A stretch of DNA of 64,000 bases. Source: Calorimonas adulescens. GTDB lineage: Bacteria > Bacillota > Thermoanaerobacteria > Thermoanaerobacterales > UBA4877. Location: assembly GCF_008274215.1 (NCBI RefSeq), contig NZ_VTPS01000002.1, positions 115,924 through 179,923 of the forward strand. The letters are read 5' to 3'. How positions within the stretch are numbered: the stretch's first letter is position 1; each line of letters begins with the position of its first letter. A program made the translations under genes and the position numbers. Positions 56,107 to 63,707 of the stretch are shown one piece after another. Under the pieces are notes generated by a model, which saw nothing but the letters and a program-made list of their open reading frames with translations, was not told where the DNA came from and did no database searches.

Positions 56107-56144
56107 TAAAAAACCCGGGCAAAAACTTATCCCGGGATTTTTTT
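56107..56144. terminator. Bidirectional terminator between the hairpin array and the PTS operon
   Basis: CCCGGG (56114-56119) pairs with CCCGGG (56131-56136), flanked by A and T runs; seven T follow on the plus strand and a T-rich tract on the minus strand. The EIIA stop codon is in the loop. Confidence 0.88.
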
Positions 56145-56447
56145 CTCCAACTTATCTATCCTCTTATACAGTTCAATCATTCTCTTTATAAGATTTTTTT
56201 CAGCCAGCGCCGTCATAAGCTGGTCCTGAGCGTGTATTACAAGGAAATTAGGTGTTTCGCTCGATTCACCCTGTACCAGCATGTTCTGGTATTCATGACC
56301 TGCATAAAACTCTTCGTCGGCTTTTTCCAGGTGTCTTTCAGCCTCATCGAAATTGCCACCTTCCGCAGCGTCCAATGCTTCATAGGCCTCACCCCGTGCA
56401 TTGCCTCCGTGAAGCACCAGGTTGTATATTATCTGTTCTAAATCCAT
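56127..56447 (-). CDS. celC: PTS lactose/cellobiose-type EIIA
   Basis: Cytoplasmic phosphocarrier of a Lac-family PTS permease. A three-helix protein of 106 residues: IIYNLVLHGGNARGEAYEAL and the phosphorylation site VIHAQDQLMTA (His). The ATG at 56447 with AAGGTGG is preferred; an upstream ATG at 56468 overlaps the EIIC stop. Last gene of the operon. Confidence 0.9.
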   Translation of the reverse strand: MDLEQIIYNLVLHGGNARGEAYEALDAAEGGNFDEAERHLEKADEEFYAGHEYQNMLVQGESSETPNFLVIHAQDQLMTALAEKNLIKRMIELYKRIDKLEKKIPG

Positions 56448-56464
56448 TCGCACCACCTTTTCGT

Positions 56465-57778
56465 TCATTGTTTTGTTGCTTTCTCAGTCTTTAGAAGCTG
56501 TGCTTCGTACATCTTAAAGAAGGGATAGTATATCAGCCCGGCAACAAGTAAGTCTACAAGCTGCAAAACTATGGCTTTCCAGTCGCCTCCGCTGGATATA
56601 AAACCACTGAAAAATACCGGCACAGTAAATGGGAGCTGCAGAAGTGGCCTGGCCACAATATTTGCGGCAAATGCGATATAATTTATTGTTACCACTACAG
56701 CCGGTGCAACCATAAACGGTATCATCAAAATTGGGTTTAATACAATTGGTGCACCAAATATTACAGGTTCATTTATATTGAATATAGCTGGAACAAAGGC
56801 TGCCCTGCCAATAGCTTTAAGCTGTGCCGATGCTGACAGTAAAAACATTATAACCAAAGGCCATGTCGTACCTGAACCACCAAGATGTGTAAACACATGG
56901 AAAAACGGCTCCGTTACTATTCCTGGAAGAGGCTGACCTGCAGCAGCAGCTTGCGCATTGGCTGCAAGCTGATTCATCCAGAATGGATAAGCTATGGAAG
57001 AAACCACATTCATTCCATGGATACCCAACGACCATAAAAGCATCATGAGGATTATCTCCGCCAGAGCTGCAGGATAACTGTTAGACGCTGATACCAACGG
57101 TTTAAACAGGTCTATAACAAGCTGAGGCAAGGTGATATGATAGTTAGCCCATACAATCCATTCAGCGCTCCATGCCAGTACAATCATAACAAACATAGGT
57201 ACCAAAGCCATGAAGCTTCTAACAACATAGGGTGGCACCCCCTCAGGCATTTTTATTACCAGACCTCTCTGGTTGAAAAACCTCACCACAATAGCTGTTA
57301 CTATGCCAACAATTATTGCAATAAAAAGACCTTGACCACCAAGATAATTCAGGGCGTCACCAAAACTAACCTTTGTGATGTCCTCCGCTGGGAAACTGGT
57401 TATCAAGAAGGCCAGCATGGATATTAAACCCGTTATAGCCTCGTCCTGATCCCAACGTGCGGCCAGGCTGTACGCAGTACCAAATGCAACCATAAGTGCC
57501 ATTACACCAAATGTAAGGTTAAATGGTATCATAATCTGCCCCATAATTGGTTTTATGGCATTGGCCCATGCGTTTATCGGCCCCCAATTTAAGCCTGTAG
57601 GCGGGTTAGCTATTATAAGAAATATTGCACCGGTAAGTATTACCGGCAGTGCAAAACTGCTGAATGCATCACGTATTGCCTGAAGATATACGTTCTGAGC
57701 TATATTAGCCAGAACAGGCATTAATGATTCTTCCATCCATTTCATAAACCTGTTATTATTTAGCCTATCTCCATCCAT
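56465..57778 (-). CDS. celB: PTS cellobiose/lactose-type EIIC permease
   Basis: A 437-residue membrane permease with about ten hydrophobic segments. FALPVILTGAIFLIIANPP near the N-terminus, FNINEPVIFGAPIVLNPILM (the substrate-binding NEP motif) and PFTVPVFFSGFISSGGDWKA. It takes up a beta-glucoside or diacetylchitobiose-like disaccharide with phosphorylation; the exact sugar is not fixed by sequence. Good GAGGAGGG site, 14 bases after EIIB. Confidence 0.93.
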   Translation of the reverse strand: MDGDRLNNNRFMKWMEESLMPVLANIAQNVYLQAIRDAFSSFALPVILTGAIFLIIANPPTGLNWGPINAWANAIKPIMGQIMIPFNLTFGVMALMVAFGTAYSLAARWDQDEAITGLISMLAFLITSFPAEDITKVSFGDALNYLGGQGLFIAIIVGIVTAIVVRFFNQRGLVIKMPEGVPPYVVRSFMALVPMFVMIVLAWSAEWIVWANYHITLPQLVIDLFKPLVSASNSYPAALAEIILMMLLWSLGIHGMNVVSSIAYPFWMNQLAANAQAAAAGQPLPGIVTEPFFHVFTHLGGSGTTWPLVIMFLLSASAQLKAIGRAAFVPAIFNINEPVIFGAPIVLNPILMIPFMVAPAVVVTINYIAFAANIVARPLLQLPFTVPVFFSGFISSGGDWKAIVLQLVDLLVAGLIYYPFFKMYEAQLLKTEKATKQ

Positions 57779-57792
57779 TTACAGTTCCCTCC

Positions 57793-58119
57793 TCACTGGG
57801 CACTACCCTTTTTATTTGCAAGGTTGATTATTTGATCCAGTATCTTCTTACCGTCCATCACTGCAAAAGCCTGCATATCCACTACATCGACGGGTATATT
57901 GTATTTGCTGGCTATACCCTCAATCTCCTTTTTCAAGTGTCTAACCTGAGGCTCCAGTAATGCCACATCATATTTTTCTGCGTTCTTCTTAAACTCACCT
58001 GTACCACCGGCATCAACAACAATATCGAGCCCTTGTTTTTTAGCTTCATCAGAAACCTTCTTAGCAAGAGAGCTGGATGTTGCTCCCCAGCTGCATAAAA
58101 TCACAGCATGTATTGACAT
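57793..58119 (-). CDS. celA: PTS lactose/cellobiose-type EIIB
   Basis: A 108-residue phosphocarrier. The phosphocysteine lies in AVILCSWGATSSSLAKKV (C9), followed by DAGGTGEF and LLEPQVRHLKKEI. The ATG at 58119 after GAGGTGATATCC is used; a GTG three codons earlier is less well placed. Transfers phosphate from EIIA to the sugar carried by EIIC. Confidence 0.92.
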   Translation of the reverse strand: MSIHAVILCSWGATSSSLAKKVSDEAKKQGLDIVVDAGGTGEFKKNAEKYDVALLEPQVRHLKKEIEGIASKYNIPVDVVDMQAFAVMDGKKILDQIINLANKKGSAQ

Positions 58120-58131
58120 GGATATCACCTC

Positions 58132-58356
58132 TTATCTTTTATTGTTTCCCTTCAAGGCTTTATTTTCCAAATCTATCATCTTTATAAACAGTTTTTGCAT
58201 ATAATAAACACACAGTGTAAAAGAAAACCCAAACATCATCACTATTGCCCCATGCCAGAAGTCAATCTTTACCATGGTATATATGGATGCACCGCCCCAA
58301 ACACCAAGTAACAGCAGATAAAAAACTCTCAACTGCGTTTTTGCAATCCCAAACAT
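58132..58356 (-). CDS. Small membrane protein of the PTS operon (74 aa), unknown
   Basis: Two hydrophobic helices (VFYLLLLGVWGGASIYTMV and AIVMMFGFSFTLCVYYM) and a basic tail. It sits tightly between the PRD regulator (next base) and EIIB, so it is certainly co-transcribed. A helper of the permease or of regulator localisation is possible, but no family is recognised. Confidence 0.75.
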   Translation of the reverse strand: MFGIAKTQLRVFYLLLLGVWGGASIYTMVKIDFWHGAIVMMFGFSFTLCVYYMQKLFIKMIDLENKALKGNNKR

Positions 58357-60429
58357 TTACATTACCATCCTTTTTATCTCATCCAAAAATTTGCCCCTGA
58401 TAGCCTCCTCAATGACATTCCTCAGTTGTTTGTTATCTTCTGCAGCATTAATTTTATCTATCAACAAATTATCCTCTATCAAGGAGACGCTGATATCTCC
58501 CATCACCTCAATCCCTTCTCTGTCTTCCTCTGGAGCCAGCATTAAAAAAGCGGTTTTAATGGTCTCATTTTCATTCAATAGGTTTTTCATGGTTACTTTA
58601 CCTGTTATCCTTCCTACCATTACCAGAGGATATTTAAGGCTATCAATGGTGCAGTGGTATATTACAAACCCTCTCCCAGGTAATATTATTTTCCCAAGGC
58701 TTTCCCTGTTTAAAAGCCTCTCTTTTATTGCATCCTTGCTGGTTATTAAACTGCGTCTTGAAAGGCAAGACAATAACTCATCAATCAACTCTTCTGATGT
58801 TGTGCTGTTTAATTCTGTAATATCAATGCTGTCCAGCATATTTAACATGTGTCTGCCATATCTGGCTATATGCATGATGTCATAATCTTTCTTTGTCTTA
58901 TATTCATGTACGCTTCTATTCATTATTAGGTCGGTGTTTAGAGCATTTTTTATTTTCTCTATGTCCTCACTTAACAGTAAAGGATTTACAACAACACTCT
59001 TTATATTCATATTGTTTACCGGTATAGTTGATATTATCAGGTCTATATCCTCGTTTTCTATCCCTTCTTTTAACTTTAAACTGGATACAGCATCCACAAC
59101 ATTGATCTGAGGAAACAACTGAAGCTTTGATAAAAGCATCCTGGATGTTCCTATGCCACTGGCACATACCACAAGGACATTGTACTTTCTCGTGTTTCTT
59201 TCTTTTCTCTCAATAGCAGCACCAAAATGCATGGCAATATAGCCTATCTCATCGTCTGGTATAGGTATACCTGACTCACTCTTAAGAACCTCGCACACCT
59301 TTTTTGTTTTTTCATATAGGTCCATGTATTTTGTCTTTATATCCTCCAGCAGGGGGTTGCGAATGGCCAGGCCTGTGGACAACCTGTATAAAGCAGGCTC
59401 AAGATGGGTTAACAGGCCACTCCTTAGAAGTTCATCGTCTTTAAATGACGTACCAAAAATTTTCTCAGCCTCACTTATCAAAGAGTCTGCTAAATCATTA
59501 AGCTCGCTCCTATTACCTGTGTCCACATTGGCTCTGTATCTGGCCCCACGCAGGTGCACTGTTATATATCCTATCTCACCCTCAGGAATTTTAATCTTTA
59601 GCTCATCCTCAAGATACCCTGCAAGTGCCATGGCATAAGCATATTCTTCAGTATCCCTAAGTTCATTTAGTTTATCTGTCTCTATCTCTATACTTTCACC
59701 AGACTCAAGTCTTTTTATTGCCAGTGCCAGATGTATAATAAGCCCCATATATGAACTCTCTGCAATATAAAAGTCCAGTTCATTGGAAAGCATGGCAACA
59801 GATTTCTCAATGGCAACAACAGTTTTCTGGTCAATAACATCCAAAAAGTGACTATTAAAACTCAAATCATTTTTTGTCCTCTCAGGACTAGCCTTGTTCA
59901 AAAACTCAACAAGGGATTCTGTATCTATATTTTCATACAAAAAATCAGTAATAGCTTTCCTGAAGTCACTCTCGTCCCCGGTAACTGAAACACCAAACCC
60001 GGGCTTTGTAACAAGTAAAAGATTATGAGCTTCAAACCACTTCTCCAATTCTTTCAAGTCATAGCTTACAGCTGCTACCGATACACCAAACTTTTTTGCA
60101 AAATACTCAAGCTTTATAGGCTCCTTCAACTGGAGCAGTTCAGACAATATCAAGGTCCTGCGCTTATCAGCATCAAAGTCCAGTTGAACACCAAGCAAAT
60201 CCATCCTTAGTTTTTTCAGATTGTTTGTCTCGCCCTCAAGCGTTAATCTTTCTGATGAATTTAATATGGCTATCCCATAACTTCCTATTGCTTTATTAAT
60301 TGCATTGATTTCCCTATATACTGTCCTTCTGCTGACATCATATCTATTGCATATCTTTTCAATGTTTAAACTTTCACCTTCAATTAATTTATTTAAAATC
60401 TCAAACTGACGTGCACTCAGTTTAATCAT
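58357..60429 (-). CDS. PRD-containing transcription activator of the BglG/LicR (LevR-like) type
   Basis: Controls the PTS genes downstream. N-terminal HTH (LNIEKICNRYDVSRRTVYRE), a second helix-turn-helix domain (FGVSVAAVSYDLKELEKW), two PRD domains with histidines in LIIHLALAIKRL, YITVHLRGARY, LLTHLEPALYRL and IAMHFGAAIE, an EIIB-like domain with VVCASGIGTSRM and a C-terminal EIIA-like domain (IYHCTIDSLKYPL). PTS phosphorylation of these residues reports sugar supply. The ATG at 60429 behind AAGGTGG gives 690 residues. Confidence 0.92.
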   Translation of the reverse strand: MIKLSARQFEILNKLIEGESLNIEKICNRYDVSRRTVYREINAINKAIGSYGIAILNSSERLTLEGETNNLKKLRMDLLGVQLDFDADKRRTLILSELLQLKEPIKLEYFAKKFGVSVAAVSYDLKELEKWFEAHNLLLVTKPGFGVSVTGDESDFRKAITDFLYENIDTESLVEFLNKASPERTKNDLSFNSHFLDVIDQKTVVAIEKSVAMLSNELDFYIAESSYMGLIIHLALAIKRLESGESIEIETDKLNELRDTEEYAYAMALAGYLEDELKIKIPEGEIGYITVHLRGARYRANVDTGNRSELNDLADSLISEAEKIFGTSFKDDELLRSGLLTHLEPALYRLSTGLAIRNPLLEDIKTKYMDLYEKTKKVCEVLKSESGIPIPDDEIGYIAMHFGAAIERKERNTRKYNVLVVCASGIGTSRMLLSKLQLFPQINVVDAVSSLKLKEGIENEDIDLIISTIPVNNMNIKSVVVNPLLLSEDIEKIKNALNTDLIMNRSVHEYKTKKDYDIMHIARYGRHMLNMLDSIDITELNSTTSEELIDELLSCLSRRSLITSKDAIKERLLNRESLGKIILPGRGFVIYHCTIDSLKYPLVMVGRITGKVTMKNLLNENETIKTAFLMLAPEEDREGIEVMGDISVSLIEDNLLIDKINAAEDNKQLRNVIEEAIRGKFLDEIKRMVM

Positions 60430-60484
60430 GGTGGCCACCTTCTAAATGACATAAATTTAATAATTATTTTTTACCACACTTATA

Positions 60485-60512
60485 ATTATATATCCAAGAT
60501 TATAAAATTCAA
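60485..60512 (-). promoter_or_regulatory. Promoter of the PRD regulator-PTS operon
   Basis: -35 TTGAAT (60507-60512), 16 bases, -10 TATAAT (60485-60490). A direct repeat TGACATAAAYTTAAT lies on both sides (60447-60461 and 60546-60560) and may be a regulator site. From 60566 to 60808 I see no gene or motif. Confidence 0.6.
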
Positions 60513-60870
60513 CAATAAGATATATAAGGCATGGCAGACCATGTGTGACATAAACTTAATTACTTCAAACATTAAGGAAGTCTCACAACGAAATGACCAA
60601 GTTTAATCACCTTTACAATATTTAAAGATATGAGAAATTGCGCTTTTATCTCCTGTAAAGAGGCTTGAATCTGAAACGGCCAATATCATCACTTCCTCAT
60701 TTTTGGGCATAAAAATACCGCCTCGACCTTATAATGTCTTAGCGGTTTTGCTTTATATTATACCGTTTTAATGCCAACACTTTTAAGTATTTCAAGATTT
60801 ATTTTGACTGTTATTCTCAAATTAAATTAGTCCAAAACTATCAAAATTTCTCAGATTAAATAATCCTGTG

Positions 60871-60932
60871 ATAAAATTAATGCTAAACCAACGTGAGAAT
60901 TATTTCTCACATTACTTTAGCATTAATTTTAT
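60871..60932 (+). promoter_or_regulatory. Large hairpin just upstream of the element's first gene
   Basis: ATAAAATTAATGCTAAA (60871-60887) and TTTAGCATTAATTTTAT (60916-60932) are perfect 17-base complements, with an inner GTGAGAA/TTCTCAC stem. The hairpin ends one base before the GGAGTG ribosome-binding site, a position that could block translation from read-through transcripts entering the element. Confidence 0.5.
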
Positions 60933-60944
60933 GGAGTGATTTTT

Positions 60945-61528
60945 ATGCAGATGATTTTCCATGTAGGGGATACTGAAGAATATTTGCATAAGGGCAAGGA
61001 TTACAATTTCCCGGAGCTGCCAGACATATGCCCTCATCCTGACTGTAAGAGCAGGGCAAGATTAAAAAACATGGCTTTTATTCCCGGTGCCATTCAGATG
61101 GGTCAGGATATATTGAGGTAGCCATAAGAAGATATATATGCCCTGTATGCAGTAAGACTGTCTCATCCCTACCCGATTTCTGCCTTCCACATTTTCAGTA
61201 TTCTATTGACTTGACTGTAATGTCAGTTAACGAGACTATGTCAAGAGATACAATCATCAGCTCCTTTATCGCCAAGCTGAGAGAATTTTCTCCATATACG
61301 GTGTTTTCAAGGCAGCATATATATTTCTATACCAGAAGGGTAATTGATAATCTCGGCTTTATCATGTATGGATTACGTCAGATAGACCCATGCATAAAGT
61401 TTTCTAATATCCCAAATGATAGGATGAGGGCCAGAGAGATCCTTGACATTTTAGGTAGCAGCATTCCTATCTTCTCCCAAAGATTCTATACTGCCTGTCA
61501 GAAATCATTTCTGGCCCCTCTCACATAA
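60945..61528 (+). pseudogene. DUF6431-type zinc-ribbon protein, split by a -1 frameshift
   Basis: The first frame starts MQMIFHVGDTEEYLHKGKD and has ICPHPDCKS, half of a zinc ribbon. The second half (YICPVCSKTVSSLPDF) lies in the -1 frame, which stays open to 61528 (FSRQHIYFYTRRVIDN). The frames meet at A-AAA-AAC (61064-61070), which is a canonical -1 slippery heptamer in the correct phase, so this could be programmed frameshifting; an indel in the A run is the simpler reading. The joined product would have about 195 residues. Confidence 0.7.
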
Positions 61529-61554
61529 TTTTAGCACTGAGATCATTAAATTAA

Positions 61555-62747
61555 AATGGGCATCAGACAATAAGAAGCTGGTTATCTCAATACTTCAGGG
61601 GTGGGATAGAGGCATTGAAACCCGGCTACAGGAGCGACCGTGGCAGATACAGAAAGATAGATACTGTTCTTTCGGAGAAGATAAGGCAAAAAAGGATAGA
61701 AAACCCCAATATGACAGGTAAACTCCTCTATGAGACACTCATAGGTGAAGAGCTGATATCCCCTGACAAGTTATCAATGTCCACATTCTATAGATTTTTA
61801 GAGGACATGCCCATAAGCTGTAATAATGAGAATGAAAAAGAAGGTAAGACAAAGAGGTTCTCCTACGAGTATATAAACGAACTGTGGCAGACTGATGTCA
61901 TGTATGGACCATATATAAAAGAGGGTAAGACAAAGAGGCAGACATACCTTATCGCATATATCGATGATGCCTCAAGGCTGTGTACCTATGCCAATTTTTA
62001 CTATGCCCAAAGTTTCTTATCCTTGAGAGACTCATTTAAAGAAGTGGTACTTAGAAGAGGCATCCCTAAGATGCTATATACAGATAATGGTAAGATATAT
62101 AGAAGTAGTCAATTAGCGTATATATGTGCCTCCATAGGCACTACACTAATCCACGCGGAGCCTTTCTCTCCAAATTCTAAAGGGAAAATTGAGAGATTTT
62201 TCCATACGGTGAGAATGAGGTTTTTGAGTATTGTTGACCCTGCATCCATAAAGAGTATAGAAGAGCTCAATATGAAGTTTTTAAAATGGCTGGAGGATGA
62301 CTGCAACACAAAGGAACATAGCAGCATAGGCATGAGTCCTTTAGACTTCTTTATGTCCCAGATATCCAGGATAAACATGTAAGGGATATAGATGCCTTAA
62401 ATGAATGCTTCCTCATAAGGGTGAGCCGGAAGGTAAACAGCGATGCCACCCTTCAGGTGGAAAAGATGCTCTATGAGACTGATGAGAGGTTTTCCGGTAT
62501 GCGTTTAGAGGTAAGGTATGACCCTACGTGGCTTAAAGGCAATGTACCACTTCTCCTCTATCATGAAGGAAAAAGGGTTGGAGAAGCTTATCAGGTAAAC
62601 CTATATGACAATGCAAAAATACCTTTAAGACACCATGGAAACCGAAAAGGCTCAAGTAAAGACAATATTTATGACGGAAATACACCCATAGACAGTATGG
62701 ATGGTTCTAAAGACCAATCAATATCCTTTAACGATATTATCGATTGA
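61555..62747 (+). pseudogene. DDE (rve) transposase with Mu C-terminal domain, frameshifted
   Basis: The frame opens after a stop with TIRSWLSQYFRGGIEALKPG (helix-turn-helix side) but without a good start codon. The catalytic core is intact: D in LWQTDVMYGP, D in YTDNGKIYRS and E in GKIERFFHTVR. It stops at 62382; the Mu-type C-terminal beta domain continues in the -1 frame from about 62376 (DIDALNECFLIRVSRKVNSD, LEVRYDPTWLKG, YQVNLYDNAKIPLRHHG). Missing start plus frameshift imply an inactive copy. Confidence 0.75.
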
Positions 62748-62759
62748 GGTAATAAAATT

Positions 62760-62902
62760 ATGTTTACACAGTGCTACCAGGGGTGTACCCAGATTAATAA
62801 ATAACCTGGTAACTACCTCACTCATCTATGCATATTCCAAAAAAACAAAAAGAGATAGATGAAGAAGCAATATACCAGGCACAAAATGAAATCAACATAT
62901 GA
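62760..62902 (+). pseudogene. ExeA/TniB-like AAA ATPase remnant with internal deletion
   Basis: Only the two ends survive: MFTQCYQG corresponds to the usual MFTQFYGF beginning, and it runs straight into RLINNLVTTSLIYAYSKKTK and, after a frame change, KEIDEEAIYQAQNEI, the usual C-terminus of these transposition ATPases. The Walker motifs are lost. Its position after the transposase fits the family's gene order. Confidence 0.6.
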
Positions 62903-63111
62903 GAGTAGTAACCCCTGCTGCTCTCATTTTATATCAAACTATCTTAAATGACAATAACAGATATTATCACAATTTAACTGCAATGCTAACTTAAAATGAA
63001 AAAGAGCCAAAACTGAGCCATGATAATTTGAGAAAAAATATGGTTATTCCTCTTAAGAGCGCCAGAGTAATTTGAGAAATTTTGGAGATTTAATCTGAGA
63101 ATTGACAGTAA

Positions 63112-63707
63112 GCTAAAAACCTGTTGAACGTCACCTTTACTGTTGCCACCTGCATTGGTTTCAATTCCTTGGAGATAGGCTAAAAACAGCAAACGCAAGT
63201 TGCAAAACTACGAAGCGAATTTGGTTTCAATTCCTTGGAGGTAGGCTAAAAACAAAATATGGGCACAGGTGAAATTCTATGACTACTCATGTTTCAATCC
63301 CTTGGAGGTAGGCTAAAAACCTCCACCGCCATAATCAATCGTGAAACCCGAATCAAGTTTCAATTCCTTGGAGGTAGGCTAAAAACTGTTAATCCGCTTT
63401 TTTCTGCAATATCTTTTTGAGAGTTTCAATTCCTTGGAGGTAGGCTAAAAACTATATACTTTTTGCTGTGTTGATATTGACTTCCCTTGTTTCAATTCCT
63501 TGGAGGTAGGCTAAAAACTGGATATTTCCAGCTATATTTACAGTCCTGACACTGGTTTCAATTCCTTGGAGGTAGGCTAAAAACGTCCCATCGGGCTTCT
63601 GCACTCTCCACTGCCGTTCTGGTTTCAATTCCTTGGAGGTAGGCTAAAAACCCAAGAGAAATGTTCATTAAAATAAAGTGGATTTGTGTTTCAATTCCTT
63701 GGAGGTA
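63112..63707 (-). CRISPR. CRISPR array remnant: eight intact 30-base repeats plus two truncated ones
   Basis: On the minus strand the repeat begins GTTTTTAGCC and ends GGAATTGAAAC, the form used by type I-B/III systems of Clostridia; the ATTGAAAC end would be the crRNA 5' tag, so transcription should run on the minus strand. Intact repeats start (plus coordinates) at 63158, 63224, 63291, 63357, 63423, 63489, 63555 and 63622. The nine spacers are 36-37 bases. The repeat at 63158 and that at 63291 have one substitution each. The left-most copy keeps 9 bases (63112-63120) next to the DDE element; the right-most keeps 20 (63688-63707) and is cut by the IS3 element. No leader or cas gene is in the window. 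Confidence 0.96.

Larger units (their letters stand above)
60809..63107 (+). mobile_element. Defective Tn7/Mu-like insertion element (DUF6431 + DDE transposase + ExeA-type ATPase)
   Basis: About 2.3 kb between inverted ends TGTTATTCTCA (left) and TGTCAATTCTCA (right, read inward). Each end carries three copies of a TAATYTGAGAAAT-type box: 60813, 60846 and 60902 on the left and 63024, 63068 and 63091 on the right. Multi-site ends are typical of Mu/Tn7-like transposons. Inside are three broken genes. No target duplication is seen: the left flank is ordinary intergenic DNA, the right flank is a CRISPR repeat, so a deletion or rearrangement probably accompanied or followed insertion. Confidence 0.75.

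Noticed and set aside
62986..63198. 70-codon minus-strand frame across the element end and first CRISPR repeat
   Set aside because: It spans two unrelated elements and has no start signal; repeats explain it.
63112..63707. Possibility that the array is read on the plus strand with repeat GTTTCAATTCC...AAAAAC
   Set aside because: In this repeat family the ATTGAAAC end is the 3' end of the repeat and forms the crRNA tag, which places transcription on the minus strand; the variant repeat at 63158 near the presumed trailer end agrees.
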